DNA of 64,000 nt, taken from positions 46,026-110,025 of the forward strand of contig JBHHYU010000001.1 in NCBI GenBank assembly GCA_046757725.1, read 5' to 3'. Below are positions 43,115-51,838 of this stretch, in pieces. This DNA comes from JBHHYU01 sp046757725 (lineage in GTDB: Bacteria > Desulfobacterota > Binatia > UBA9968). A model generated the notes under the pieces. The model was given only the letters and a program-made list of their open reading frames with translations. It was not told the origin of the DNA and ran no database searches. A program made the position numbers and the translations under genes. Each line of letters starts with the position of its first letter. Position 1 is the first letter of the stretch.

Positions 43115-44143
43115 ATGAGCAAGCATAAACTCAAAAATTGCTACGTCAGTGTTTTCTTTATTGTTGCCTTCGGATTGGTCCTTATACCAAGTGTGCGGAG
43201 TCAGTCGGTGCACACGGCCAAGCTTATTGAGGGAGCTAAGAAAGAAAAGAAACTGGTATGGTACACCTCGACGAGTGTTCCCGACGCAAGTGCTCTCCTC
43301 AAGGCTTTTAACAAGAAATACCCGTTCGTCGAGACGAACCTTTTCCGCGCGAGCAACGCAAAGCTTTCTAACCGTATCATGACTGAAACTCGTGCGGGAA
43401 GATGGGCGTACGACATAGTCAGTATGAGTGGCGGCCCGTTGTTACGTCGCATGAAGTTAATCAAGCCCTACTTTTCTCCGGAGTCCAAGGCCTATATTGA
43501 AGCATTCAAAGAGCCGAACGGTTATTGGACCGCCGTCTATAATAGCTATTACGTGATCGGATACAACACGGAGATGGTGGCTAAGAAGGATGCCCCTAAG
43601 GACTGGAAAGACCTGTTGGATCCCAAATGGAAGGGAAAAATCGGCATGGACCGCGAGGAATATCGTTGGTTTGCCGCTATTACCCATAAATGGGGGAGGG
43701 AGAAGACACAAAAATTCATGAAGGCCCTTGCAAAACAAGACCTCCAATGGCGCCGGGGACATACCCTCATTGCCCAGTTGATGATATCCGGAGAGTTTCC
43801 CGTATCCATCGTTTATGCCCACCGGGCAGAGTTTATGAAAAATCAAGGGGCACCGATCGAATGGGTTAACACCGTGAAACCGGTCGTGATTCAAGGAAAT
43901 GCCATATCCCTTGGGGCCAAACCCGAACACCCCCATACCGCAAAACTTTTTATTGATTTTGTGCTTTCGAAGGAGGGCCAGACGCTGGTTCGTTCCTTCT
44001 ACCGGATCCCTGCGCGTTCGGATGTGAAGCCTTTTTCACCGAAGATGGACCCTTCGAAATTCGAATTTGCTCTTCTACCGGAGGATCTGGGGACTCGCTA
44101 TAAGGAATATGTAGAAGATTTCAGGCGGATCTTCGGTCTCTAA
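43115..44143 (+). CDS. Periplasmic substrate-binding protein, Fe(III)/extracellular solute-binding family 1
   Basis: A 342-residue binding protein with a Sec signal peptide (about 1-30, VSVFFIVAFGLVLIPSVRSQ) followed by KLIEGAKKEKKLVWYTSTSVPDASALLKAFNKKYP, the standard opening of the ferric-iron/AfuA-FbpA-like class. Other features: YDIVSMSGGPLLRRMK, PKDWKDLLDPKWKGKIGMD, and NAISLGAKPEHPHTAKLFIDFVLSKEGQ. The ligand could be iron, a polyamine, thiamin or an organic anion. It is an orphan: no permease or ATPase genes are adjacent. The ATG at 43115 follows GGAGG at good spacing. Confidence 0.83.
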   Translation: MSKHKLKNCYVSVFFIVAFGLVLIPSVRSQSVHTAKLIEGAKKEKKLVWYTSTSVPDASALLKAFNKKYPFVETNLFRASNAKLSNRIMTETRAGRWAYDIVSMSGGPLLRRMKLIKPYFSPESKAYIEAFKEPNGYWTAVYNSYYVIGYNTEMVAKKDAPKDWKDLLDPKWKGKIGMDREEYRWFAAITHKWGREKTQKFMKALAKQDLQWRRGHTLIAQLMISGEFPVSIVYAHRAEFMKNQGAPIEWVNTVKPVVIQGNAISLGAKPEHPHTAKLFIDFVLSKEGQTLVRSFYRIPARSDVKPFSPKMDPSKFEFALLPEDLGTRYKEYVEDFRRIFGL

Positions 44144-44284
44144 GGATTATTTGGAGTCTGCAAGTAAAAAGTTGGGCAGGGTTAGTGCGCGCAGCTAACC
44201 CCCATCATGCTGAGCCCTATGCCGGGTAAGTTGGAGTGGCGGAGCGTCGAGCGGAGTCCTGCAGGATCATTGTCCCAACCGCCA

Positions 44285-44482
44285 CTACGGATCACCTTGT
44301 GCATCCCCGGTGTATTTAGGAGCAACGAAGGTGCCGACATAAACATCGAGGGGCTTAGCACCAGTGAACTTTTGCTCTGTTTGCCAGGTTAAGCCGTCGG
44401 TGCTACGCCTTAGCGCGCCGCCGCTCCGATCCATGGTCGCTGCCCATAATCCATCGTCCACTATTATTGCCGGCGCATCGGG
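44285..44482 (-). pseudogene. C-terminal fragment of a BNR/Asp-box (sialidase-like) protein
   Basis: The minus-strand frame from a TGA at 44483-44485 to a TAG at 44285-44287 reads as a typical beta-propeller blade: DDGLWAATMDRSGGALRRST followed by DGLTWQTEQKFTGAKPLDVY. The S-T-D-G-L-T-W string is an Asp-box. It has no start codon with a ribosome site, and its upstream edge is the por terminator, so it is a remnant of a larger gene. Nothing else is visible in 44144-44484. Confidence 0.5.
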
Positions 44483-44484
44483 TC

Positions 44485-44521
44485 AAAAAAAAGAGGCCCC
44501 ATACATGGAGCCTCTTTTTTT
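44485..44521. terminator. Bidirectional terminator at the end of the por operon
   Basis: A-tract, GAGGCCCC (44493-44500), loop, GGAGCCTC (44507-44514) with one mismatch, then seven T residues on the plus strand; on the minus strand the A-tract becomes the U-tract. It lies 29 nt after the porB stop. Confidence 0.8.
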
Positions 44522-44550
44522 CTGCATGGTTAATCAGCTTCGCTTGACGC

Positions 44551-45555
44551 CTATGCCGGTCTAATCGGGATTACACCCGGGAGGACCCATTTTTCCCACA
44601 TCTCGTCAGTCTTTTTTTGGAAATAGTCAATATCCTCATCGGTGAAATGGGCAAAGCGTCCTTGCCTCATGAGGTAGTCCCTTACCGGTTTTCTCTTAAG
44701 TCTCCCCTCCACCAACTTTTTGGTCTTACCGTAGTACTTGAGCTTCATATCCTCTACTTCATAGAGAGGAAAAATACCGGATTCAATGGCGAGCTCACCG
44801 AGTTCGTGGGAATACATGGGATCATAATCCCAACCCTTCGGACAGGGATCGAAGGAGTGGATAAAAGCAGGCCCGCTCATACTGAGGCTTTTACGAACCT
44901 TGTTCATCATATCCAGGGCATAGGAGGCACAAACCGTAGCCACATATCTAACATTGGGATGGCCCGCGGTCATCAGCGCTGCGATGTTTTTCTTCCACCT
45001 CTTCTGCATGATTCTGTGGGCCTTGCCGGGAGGCGTGAAAGTGGTATTCACTCCCCACGGGGAAGCACCCGACGCTTGGATATCCGTATTGGCATAGGAT
45101 TCGTTGTCGTAACAAAGAATCAAGAGATTATAGTTGTCATGCATCATGGTCGCCGAGATCGCGGATAGCCCCATATCAATGCCACCTCCGTCGCCACAGA
45201 AGGCGATGACGTTAATGGGTTCTTTCTTCATCTTGCCTTTAGTCATCAGCGCCTTGAGCCCGGCTGCGGTTCCAAGGCCGGCGGAGCCGGAGGAGCCCAA
45301 CTGGGTGTGCATCCACGGGACGACCCACGGCGTGGTGTAATAGGTCGTATTGGCCACGTACATACAACCCGTGCTTCCCAAGACAATGGTCCTAGGCCCC
45401 GCGGCCTTGACCATAAGTTTCATCACCAGGGCCGACTCACACCCCTGGCAGGTCCGGTGCCCTGAAGTAAAAAATTCCTCAACCGCGACCTTTTTGACCC
45501 CTTTAAAGGCATTGAGCTTCTGAAGTTCTTCTTTAACGTTTACTTGTGCATTCAT
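44551..45555 (-). CDS. porB: 2-oxoacid (pyruvate):ferredoxin oxidoreductase, beta subunit
   Basis: A 334-residue TPP-binding subunit: SGHRTCQGCESALVMKLMVKA with two Cys of the proximal [4Fe-4S] cluster, GSTGCMYVANTTYYTTPW, the TPP/Mg motif AFCGDGGGIDMGLSAIS, and a later Cys in RYVATVCASYALDM and SFDPCPKGWDYDP. It oxidatively decarboxylates pyruvate (or a related 2-oxoacid) to acetyl-CoA and reduced ferredoxin. It is last in the order regulator-porGD-porA-porB and starts with an AGGAGG-type site 9 nt after porA. Confidence 0.92.
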   Translation of the reverse strand: MNAQVNVKEELQKLNAFKGVKKVAVEEFFTSGHRTCQGCESALVMKLMVKAAGPRTIVLGSTGCMYVANTTYYTTPWVVPWMHTQLGSSGSAGLGTAAGLKALMTKGKMKKEPINVIAFCGDGGGIDMGLSAISATMMHDNYNLLILCYDNESYANTDIQASGASPWGVNTTFTPPGKAHRIMQKRWKKNIAALMTAGHPNVRYVATVCASYALDMMNKVRKSLSMSGPAFIHSFDPCPKGWDYDPMYSHELGELAIESGIFPLYEVEDMKLKYYGKTKKLVEGRLKRKPVRDYLMRQGRFAHFTDEDIDYFQKKTDEMWEKWVLPGVIPIRPA

Positions 45556-45564
45556 AAAATCCTC

Positions 45565-46815
45565 CTATTCTCTTACGCCAATCCAGGCGACCTGTTTTTC
45601 TAATTTGCCACTTTGCGCTGCCTTGAGCAGGGTTTCACCCATTTCAGTAATACCCTCGATGGTGACCTCACGTCCGCCGAGCCCGGTGATAAATCCTTGC
45701 AAGAGCGGACGGCTTGGAAGCTCGTAAAGAGCCGAGCGAATCTCGGTGTAAAGAATGCCGCCGGAATTAGGTGAACCGAAGGAGTAATCCCGGTCGATGA
45801 CTCCTACCGCCTTAAACTTCTTCAAGCTCTGCTGTATCTCCTGAGTGGGAAAAGGGCGGACCCATTTAAGCCGGACAAAGCCGACCTTTTTCCCCTGTTC
45901 CCGCATCTTGCGTACCGTAACCTTAACCGCCAGGGCCAGAGTTCCCTGTCCCACCAACACCACATCTGCGTCGTCCGTCATGTACTCTTCCAGGAATGGC
46001 GAATAGTTGCGGCCAAAAATCTTGTTGAAATCTTTGTAGGCATCTTCAATCACGCCTTTGGCTCTTTTCATGGCTTCGTCGTTCTGCCTGCGTATCTCAA
46101 TGAGCCAATCCTCATTCACCTGCGGGGCGATGGTGATGGGGTTATCCGGATGCAGAAGCTTGTTCCCACGATCATACGGCTTGAGGAACCTATCGACCTT
46201 CTCGCTTGACGGGACATTCACAAGGTGTTGAGAGTGCGTCAGAAAAGCGCCGTCGACACCGAGGGCGCAGGGAAGAAATACTCGTTGATCCTCGGCAACT
46301 CGATAGGCGATCAGGGCATTATCAAGGGCCTCCTGGGCCGTCTCCACCCACGTCAGCATCCATCCCAGGTCACGCACCGCCAAAGCATCGTTATGCTCCG
46401 TGCCGAAGGCGCCCGGGTCGTCCAGGGCCCGGTTGCCGACCATAGCGATCACGGGTAGTCGTAAGCCGGCAGTTACAGCCAGCGCTTCGAAGGCATAAAA
46501 CCAACCCACTCCGCTGGAGCCCACGAAAACCCGCGCCCCTACAGCGGAGGCATGCTTGACAATCTCAAATTGAGAATGCTCGCTCTCTGCCACGATATAT
46601 TCTGCAACAAGGTCACCATCGGCGATCATTTGGGAGACCATCTGCATGACGGTATCGTAAGGACGGATCGGATAGGCCGTCACCACGTCGATATCAGCCA
46701 ACCGGCATGCATGGGCGATTGCTTCACAGCCGCTGATCAACATCTCCTTGTCATCTGTTTTCCGAGCCGGCTTTGCGGTTGCGGCCTTGGCCCCGGACGT
46801 TGCTTGTGTTTCCAT
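45565..46815 (-). CDS. porA: 2-oxoacid (pyruvate):ferredoxin oxidoreductase, alpha subunit
   Basis: A 416-residue alpha subunit. After an N-terminal linker rich in Ala and Lys comes ISGCEAIAHACRLADIDVVTAYPIRPYDTV (pyrimidine-domain start), EYIVAESEHSQFEIVKHASAVGARVFVGSSGVGWFYAFEAL, MVGNRALDDPGAFGTEHND, and the domain II region DVVLVGQGTLALAVKVTVRKMREQGKKVGFVRLKWVRPFP. The conserved Thr-Ser of many PORs after AFVGTSS is SSG here, which is within family range. It contributes TPP ligands with PorB. It follows porGD by 35 nt. Confidence 0.92.
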   Translation of the reverse strand: METQATSGAKAATAKPARKTDDKEMLISGCEAIAHACRLADIDVVTAYPIRPYDTVMQMVSQMIADGDLVAEYIVAESEHSQFEIVKHASAVGARVFVGSSGVGWFYAFEALAVTAGLRLPVIAMVGNRALDDPGAFGTEHNDALAVRDLGWMLTWVETAQEALDNALIAYRVAEDQRVFLPCALGVDGAFLTHSQHLVNVPSSEKVDRFLKPYDRGNKLLHPDNPITIAPQVNEDWLIEIRRQNDEAMKRAKGVIEDAYKDFNKIFGRNYSPFLEEYMTDDADVVLVGQGTLALAVKVTVRKMREQGKKVGFVRLKWVRPFPTQEIQQSLKKFKAVGVIDRDYSFGSPNSGGILYTEIRSALYELPSRPLLQGFITGLGGREVTIEGITEMGETLLKAAQSGKLEKQVAWIGVRE

Positions 46816-46850
46816 AATAGCTTCTCCTTATTTGAGAGTTCTATCTTTTT

Positions 46851-47993
46851 TTAATCAACTTGTTCTCTTCTTTCTTCGTTGTACTGGCCGCGATGGTGGA
46901 ACCCGTGGGAGCGATCAGGCCGATGTTCAATCTTGCTGGACAGCCAGGACGCATAGCCGTCTTTGTCTTTTGTCCACATCTCCCATTGATTACCGTTGTT
47001 CTCAAATTGATTCTCATCCACCATAGTGATGCATTTGTCCACCGGACACACAGCCTCGCAAACTCCACAGCCACAACAGGCTTCCATGTTTGCGTTGTAG
47101 TAACCATCCGGTGATACGTCGAAACAGGTATCCGGGCACTGGAGCCAACAAAGTGTGCATTTGGTGCACTTGGAAAAGTCCACCACCGGTCGCATGGTGC
47201 GAGTCGTGAATTTTTTGAAATAAGGATTCCGCTCGGCCTGAAAGCCACCGTCATGTCCTTCGAAGTGACCTCCCACGGGTATGCCGCGGACGACCAGTCC
47301 TTCTTCCATGTTCTTCCAACCCGGCATGGTGAAGGTGTAGGGAGTTTCAGGATTGCCCTCTTCCGGCTTGACCTTTCTGATCTGTACCCTCTCGAAAGAT
47401 TTTTCCGCCGAGGCAACCTTCAACTCATCATTCCATGCCTCGCGGATCGACGTTTCAACGGAAGGGGAACTGAGCAGCTGTGGCGCGACCCGCGGAAGCG
47501 CTCCTAAAATCCTGACGTCGGTGTGGTCATCCTTGAAGACCCAAAGTCCTGCAAAACTAGCTTTACCCCTGACGATGGCGATATTGTACGGGACGTCTTT
47601 TTTGTGAATATGGGGGATAAGCTCTTCGGGGCTTCTGGTGGACGTTACGATCAACGTGCCATTCTCTTTCAGCAGCCTGTTGACCGGCTGGAGCCCATAC
47701 CAAGCCCATGACTCCACACCTTTACACAAGGCGTCATCAAGGGCTATGGTGACATCCACTTCCGTGGGCTCATACTTGGCCATCACCGCCTGAAGCTCGT
47801 CATCGTCATTGGCCACGATGGCAAACTGCTTCGCCGGGATACCGTTTCGTTCAGGGGAATCCCCGTATCGACCAAAGGTAATGCCTACCTTGTTTTCTTT
47901 CCTTGCTGCCAGAACAATTCCCCGGCTAATATGTTTCGCAAGGGTCTTCTGAAATATCCCTCGATAAATGACCTCAACGGCTATCGTACTCAT
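46851..47993 (-). CDS. porG: 2-oxoacid:ferredoxin oxidoreductase, fused gamma-delta subunit
   Basis: A 380-residue fusion. Residues 1-190 are the gamma domain (GRYGDSPERNGIPAKQFAIVANDDDEL). Residues about 290-350 form the delta ferredoxin domain with two 4Cys motifs: CTKCTLCWLQCPDTC and CCGCGVCEAVCPVDKC, binding two [4Fe-4S] clusters. Gamma and delta are separate in many archaea and fused in others. Its ATG (47991-47993) overlaps the regulator stop (ATGA), and its ribosome site GAGAGGAGG lies within the regulator's last codons, so the two are translationally coupled. Confidence 0.9.
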   Translation of the reverse strand: MSTIAVEVIYRGIFQKTLAKHISRGIVLAARKENKVGITFGRYGDSPERNGIPAKQFAIVANDDDELQAVMAKYEPTEVDVTIALDDALCKGVESWAWYGLQPVNRLLKENGTLIVTSTRSPEELIPHIHKKDVPYNIAIVRGKASFAGLWVFKDDHTDVRILGALPRVAPQLLSSPSVETSIREAWNDELKVASAEKSFERVQIRKVKPEEGNPETPYTFTMPGWKNMEEGLVVRGIPVGGHFEGHDGGFQAERNPYFKKFTTRTMRPVVDFSKCTKCTLCWLQCPDTCFDVSPDGYYNANMEACCGCGVCEAVCPVDKCITMVDENQFENNGNQWEMWTKDKDGYASWLSSKIEHRPDRSHGFHHRGQYNEERREQVD

Positions 47994-48730
47994 GAAATCC
48001 TCCTCTCAAGTAATTGAGCCTTATCAAAACTTTTTTTGGGTTTCTTTAGGGTAATGACGTTCTGCTCGACCTGCTCGATGTGGTGGAGCATGGCCTCGCG
48101 AGCCTTCTTTCTATTATGGGTTTCGATGGCAGTTAATATTCTGTAATGGGAGTCCATAGAGGCTTGACTCCGACCGGGAGTCTGAAGGGACTCTTCGCGG
48201 CTGTGGCTTAAAATATCCATGAGCCCTGAAACCAGTTTTTCGAGGGCATGATTCTGGGTGGCCTGGCCGATGGCAAAATGAAAATCGGCATCCGCCTCCA
48301 CTCCCGTAGCGCCCCGATCGACCTGTTCCTTTTGCTTACGCAAGATCCTTTTCATTCGTTCGATATCCTTTAGAGTAGCCCTCTCGGCGGCAAGAGCAGC
48401 GATATGAGGCTCAATAACGTTACGCAACTCAAAGATGTCCGCCAGGGCGTTTCTCCCTTCAATCAAAAGCGTTGCCAGGGGTGCGATCAGTGATTCAATA
48501 GGGAGATCGGCGACAAAATTTCCCGTGCCGGTTCGGCTAACCACCAAGCCTTTGGTTTCCAGGGCCCGCAGGGCCTCACGCACCGAAGTCCTGCTCACTT
48601 TAAAGGTCTCCGCCAGCTCCCTTTCGGAAGGTAACTGATCACCCGCCTTGAATCGCCCTTCACTAATCAGGTCGTGGATTTGGCTCACCACTTCCTCGGA
48701 GATTCTCGTTTTCTTTATCGCTCTGAGCAT
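47990..48730 (-). CDS. GntR/FadR-family (FCD) transcriptional regulator
   Basis: A ~246-residue FadR-type regulator. The winged-helix domain (about 1-75) has IHDLISEGRFKAGDQLPSERELAETFKVSRTSVREALRALETKGLV and the wing GTGNFVA. The C-terminal FCD ligand domain (about 95-235) has the metal/carboxylate-binding pattern (ELRNVIEPHIAALAAERA; DADFHFAIGQATQN; SHYRILTAIETHNRKKAREAMLHHIEQV with the key His). The ligand is probably an organic acid such as pyruvate or lactate (inference from por). I choose ATG 48730: the in-frame TTG at 48790 is the -35 box of the promoter. First gene of the por operon, likely autoregulated. Confidence 0.88.
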   Translation of the reverse strand: MLRAIKKTRISEEVVSQIHDLISEGRFKAGDQLPSERELAETFKVSRTSVREALRALETKGLVVSRTGTGNFVADLPIESLIAPLATLLIEGRNALADIFELRNVIEPHIAALAAERATLKDIERMKRILRKQKEQVDRGATGVEADADFHFAIGQATQNHALEKLVSGLMDILSHSREESLQTPGRSQASMDSHYRILTAIETHNRKKAREAMLHHIEQVEQNVITLKKPKKSFDKAQLLERRIS

Positions 48731-48750
48731 GTAAAGGTCTAGCTGTCTGC

Positions 48751-48761
48751 TGGTCTGACCA
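48751..48761. promoter_or_regulatory. FadR-type operator TGGTC-A-GACCA
   Basis: On the minus strand the 11 bp palindrome TGGTCAGACCA lies immediately after the -10 box, at the transcription start. TGGT-N3-ACCA is the known half-site pattern of the GntR/FadR subfamily, so the downstream regulator is the natural binder. Confidence 0.75.
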
Positions 48762-48790
48762 CTTGTACACAAATCCCAATAGCGTGTCAA
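48762..48790 (-). promoter_or_regulatory. Promoter of the regulator-por operon
   Basis: On the minus strand TTGACA (48790-48785), 17 nt spacer and TACAAG (48767-48762). The start point falls in the adjacent operator. Confidence 0.6.
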
Positions 48791-48889
48791 GAGAAAAAAG
48801 CGTTTCGATAAAAGTTAGTCACCCCGTTTTCCTTGAAATTCCCTCTCTTAGGGATAGCGATAGTACCGTCAAGTTGTCCGCCGGTATGG

Positions 48890-48930
48890 TAAGGCTCTTA
48901 TCGAGTAGTGCGAAGAGCCTTAGTTTTTTT
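48890..48930 (+). terminator. Hairpin with T-tract, plus-strand orientation
   Basis: TAAGGCTCTT (48890-48899) pairs exactly with AAGAGCCTTA (48913-48922), followed by GTTTTTTT on the plus strand. The second arm contains the stop codon of the minus-strand hydrolase gene. As a terminator it faces against that gene, and no plus-strand gene precedes it; it may act mainly as a 3' RNA-stabilising hairpin. Confidence 0.5.
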
Positions 48931-49717
48931 CTGGAGGCATGAAATCATGTGAGGTAAGGAAATCAATGACAAATTCATCGAAGCCTTTTGGATCCTCAAT
49001 ACAACAGGCATGGCCGGTCCCCGGAAGTACTCTGTGGATCGCCCCAGGGATCCCATCGGCTGTTCTTCGACCTGCGGGTAGGGAATGGTCATATTCTCCG
49101 TTGATCACCAACGTCGGGATCCTTAGCGAGGCCAGACGAGGAGTCATGTCGGTTCTACCCCGTGCTCGAAATATCTGAGCGATAGAGTCTGCCGAGAGCC
49201 ATGGGTCCCTCTCGATAAATGTGTGAAGCAGATATCTTCCCAGCATGGATTCACGAAACTCGGGACTCACCAGCTCTTCTAGATGCTGTCGACGGTATTG
49301 CCCAATCCCTCTCTCGGTATATCCGTGGATGCGTTCTGCTATCCGGCCGCTTCCACCACTGCTTCCGCCCACAAGGATCAGGGCTTTAAACATCTCTGGA
49401 TGGTCCAGGCCGAGTAAAAGGGCAATGCCCGAGCCGACGCTTACCCCGCCAAGAATTGCTTCTTTCACCTCCTGGTCCCGGCAAACTCCTAGGACATCGT
49501 TTCCCATGTCCTGAAGACTGAACTCGAGGGTAGGCTTGTCGGATCGCCCATAACCCCGGATGTCAATGGCAATGACTTTGAAATAGGTGGAGAAATGGCT
49601 GATCTGATACATCCAGAGATGGTGATCAAAGGGGTTGGCGTGTATAAGCACCATGGGAAATCCCTCTCCGGATATCTCATAATAAATCTTGATTCCGTTT
49701 GTGGTGACGTACGACAT
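48920..49717 (-). CDS. Alpha/beta-fold hydrolase
   Basis: A 265-residue alpha/beta hydrolase: YVTTNGIKIYYEISGEGFPMVLIHANPFDHHLW (oxyanion region), FKVIAIDIRGYGRSDKP, nucleophile elbow GGVSVGSGIALLLG (Ser in G-V-S-V-G), acid Asp in TLVINGEYDHSLPAGR, and His in VLPGTGHACCIEDPKGF. Complete triad. Esterase, lactonase or C-C hydrolase of the 3-oxoadipate enol-lactonase/haloperoxidase type; substrate not readable. Confidence 0.85.
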   Translation of the reverse strand: MSYVTTNGIKIYYEISGEGFPMVLIHANPFDHHLWMYQISHFSTYFKVIAIDIRGYGRSDKPTLEFSLQDMGNDVLGVCRDQEVKEAILGGVSVGSGIALLLGLDHPEMFKALILVGGSSGGSGRIAERIHGYTERGIGQYRRQHLEELVSPEFRESMLGRYLLHTFIERDPWLSADSIAQIFRARGRTDMTPRLASLRIPTLVINGEYDHSLPAGRRTADGIPGAIHRVLPGTGHACCIEDPKGFDEFVIDFLTSHDFMPPEKN

Positions 49718-49785
49718 GCCCCCCCCAAACAGGGTAGTGACTGAGTTATTGGGTATAAGCAGACGCTGAGAGTAACGTTTCGGCC

Positions 49786-50490
49786 TTACACTGCTTTTTT
49801 CACTTGCTTCTGTTGCCAGTGGTTTTTGACTTCATCGAGGTGCATGACATCCGCATATTTGTGGTGGAGATCAAAGAGGTTGACCTTGTGAGAAAGCAGG
49901 CTTCGATCGAAGCAGCATTCTTCCACCACCACTGTGTGAAAACCGTAGGAGTAAGCATCTACGACGCTCGCACGGACACAGCCACTGGTGCTCTCGCCAC
50001 AAACGATCAGACTGTCAACCCCCAGCCGGGTCAGGTGTGCGATCAGTGGTGTTCCAAAGAAGCCACTTGCCCGCTCCTTGTATATCACAAGATCACCGCG
50101 CTCCGGCTTGAACTCCTGCCGAATCTCATAGGCTTTTTTTTCGGGCTCTCGGTCCTGACGGTTTGTAGCCGAGACAGCCGCGGGGTTGACTTCTTTACGC
50201 GTCTCTGTGGTGGTATAGATGATAGGAATCCTTTTGGACCGCGCTAAAGCGAACAGCTCCTGAATAGGTGGGATAGCGTTCCACGCGTAGAGGCCGCATG
50301 AACTCTTAAATTCTTTTACGACTTCATGGACCGGTCGTGCTCCCCCCTCAAAGACCAGGTTATAAAGGTCGATGGCCAGCAAAGCGGGTTTTTGACCGAC
50401 GTAAGGTTCTCGCCGGTAGGCTTTGTAAATCTCCAAAATTTCCTGACTCACGATATCTTTCCAACAGTGGTCCTCAAATGATTCCGTCAT
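49786..50490 (-). CDS. Isochorismatase-like cysteine hydrolase
   Basis: A ~234-residue protein of the isochorismatase/N-carbamoylsarcosine amidase fold. Catalytic Asp in LLAIDLYNLVFEGG, Lys in LVIYKERASGFFGTPL, cis-peptide and nucleophile Cys in DSLIVCGESTSGCVRASVVDAYSYGFHTVVVEECCFD (the Cys of T-S-G-C-V). This sets it with amidases (nicotinamidase or carbamoylsarcosine amidase type). The ATG at 50490 has AAGGGGGG before it. It lies behind uspA; the substrate is unknown. Confidence 0.82.
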   Translation of the reverse strand: MTESFEDHCWKDIVSQEILEIYKAYRREPYVGQKPALLAIDLYNLVFEGGARPVHEVVKEFKSSCGLYAWNAIPPIQELFALARSKRIPIIYTTTETRKEVNPAAVSATNRQDREPEKKAYEIRQEFKPERGDLVIYKERASGFFGTPLIAHLTRLGVDSLIVCGESTSGCVRASVVDAYSYGFHTVVVEECCFDRSLLSHKVNLFDLHHKYADVMHLDEVKNHWQQKQVKKAV

Positions 50491-50585
50491 AAACACCCCC
50501 CTTGGCCTTGGAAAATGAAAGCTTGTCCAGTTTACAGTTTATATCGTCAGCAGTCGCATCACCGGACTCGGAGAAAAGTCCCAGA

Positions 50586-51035
50586 TTATCGGCCACGAAC
50601 AGTCAGAACCGGACAGCGCGCCGTAGAAATGACCCGCCCGGCCACGCTCCCCATGAACAACTTAGAGATTCCCGTACGTCCGTGAGTGCCCATGACTATT
50701 AGATTGACTCGCCTGGTCTTGGCAACTTGGACAATCTGTTCATGTGGCGTTCCCTTAAGCAGCAAGCCCTTAGCCTTCACCCTGGCCTTCTGAATCTTTT
50801 TCAACAAAGCCGATATGGTAGCCTCGGCCTGCCTTCTGGCGGTAGACTCGAGCTCCGCATAAAGCGTGGGGGAGGCGTATTCTTCTGTTGCAGCATACGG
50901 CATCGGGGTTTCCATCACATGGACTACGAGGAGTTCAGCCTTGTTTTGCTTGGCAAGCTCTCTGGCCTCGGCCAAGGCCCGTCCCGAGGCGCGGGAAAAA
51001 TCGGTGGGATGCAGGATCCGGCGAATACGATTCAT
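50586..51035 (-). CDS. Universal stress protein (UspA family)
   Basis: A 149-residue UspA-fold protein: IRRILHPTDFSRASGRALAEARELA start, LLVVHVMETPM, and the ATP-binding type motif VMGTHGRTGISKLFMGSVAGRVISTARCPVLTVR (G-x2-G-x9-G-[ST]). The nucleotide-binding residues are conserved, so it belongs to the ATP-binding subgroup. ATG 51035 is chosen for its AGGAGGT site; longer frames are not supported. Confidence 0.9.
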   Translation of the reverse strand: MNRIRRILHPTDFSRASGRALAEARELAKQNKAELLVVHVMETPMPYAATEEYASPTLYAELESTARRQAEATISALLKKIQKARVKAKGLLLKGTPHEQIVQVAKTRRVNLIVMGTHGRTGISKLFMGSVAGRVISTARCPVLTVRGR

Positions 51036-51124
51036 CGTGGGACCTCCTATTGACTCGCGGGTTTTGCGTTTTGCCCGCAACTTAGTTCATCACAGGGAAG
51101 GTGTCAATTGAGGCCTCCGAGGGT

Positions 51125-51838
51125 TTAGCTTCCAAATACTTCTTTAAGGAGATTGGTAACTCGAGCCGCGGGATTTTTGCGGATTTTTTTCTCCTCTTGT
51201 CCAAGAACATAAAATAATCCGTCCATGGACTTTTCCACAACGTACCGGTCAATGTCGAAGGCCATGCTTTTGGTGAACGGAATTTTCTCATAGCGCTTTA
51301 CGAGATCCTTGTAGTGCCGGGTCACGCCGGTTTGATTCATTGCATTTTCGACCACCGGACGAAAAGCAACCGAAAGTTTATCAGTAGTCTTGGCTTTGAA
51401 ATAGTCGGTAGCGGCGGTGTCGTTGCCGGCCAGGATCTTTTTAGCGTCGTCGAAAGACATCTCGGCAATGGCATTCCAGAAGATGTCTTTGGCGAACGGC
51501 GCTGCCTGCTCGGCTGCGCGATTCATACTCAAGACAAAGTCATCTATCTGGGGTCCATAGCCTACTAACCGCAAGGGTTTCTCCAGCCTTTGCAGGGTCT
51601 TCGGCATAAGTATCTTGATCGCTTTGTTCCGGAAATACCCGTTTGTCCTCCCGGTCAGATTGACTGTGTTCCCAGTGCCGATTTTTAATGCCTCTTTTAA
51701 TCCGGAGCCAACCTTTACATCGCTTAGGCCGCTCTTCTGGCCAAAACTTAAACCCTCCAACATGCGGTCGAGTTGAGCCCACGTGGGGGTGGATAGGAGC
51801 AACAGCATCGTACCGATCCCTAACACCCTTGCCTTCAT
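51125..51838 (-). CDS. DUF4197 domain-containing exported protein
   Basis: A 237-residue protein with a Sec signal (ARVLGIGTMLLLLSTPTWA) and the DUF4197 pattern: GLKEALKIGTGNTVNLTGRTNGYFRNKAIKILMP, LVGYGPQIDDFVLSMNRAAEQAAPFAKDIFW, MSFDDAKKILAGNDTAATDYFKAKT, KYIPFT-like (RYEKIPFTKSMAFDIDRYVVEKSMDGLFYVLGQEEKKIRKNPAAR). Function unknown; widespread in Gram-negatives, usually periplasmic. A GAAGGAGG site precedes the ATG. Confidence 0.88.
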   Translation of the reverse strand: MKARVLGIGTMLLLLSTPTWAQLDRMLEGLSFGQKSGLSDVKVGSGLKEALKIGTGNTVNLTGRTNGYFRNKAIKILMPKTLQRLEKPLRLVGYGPQIDDFVLSMNRAAEQAAPFAKDIFWNAIAEMSFDDAKKILAGNDTAATDYFKAKTTDKLSVAFRPVVENAMNQTGVTRHYKDLVKRYEKIPFTKSMAFDIDRYVVEKSMDGLFYVLGQEEKKIRKNPAARVTNLLKEVFGS

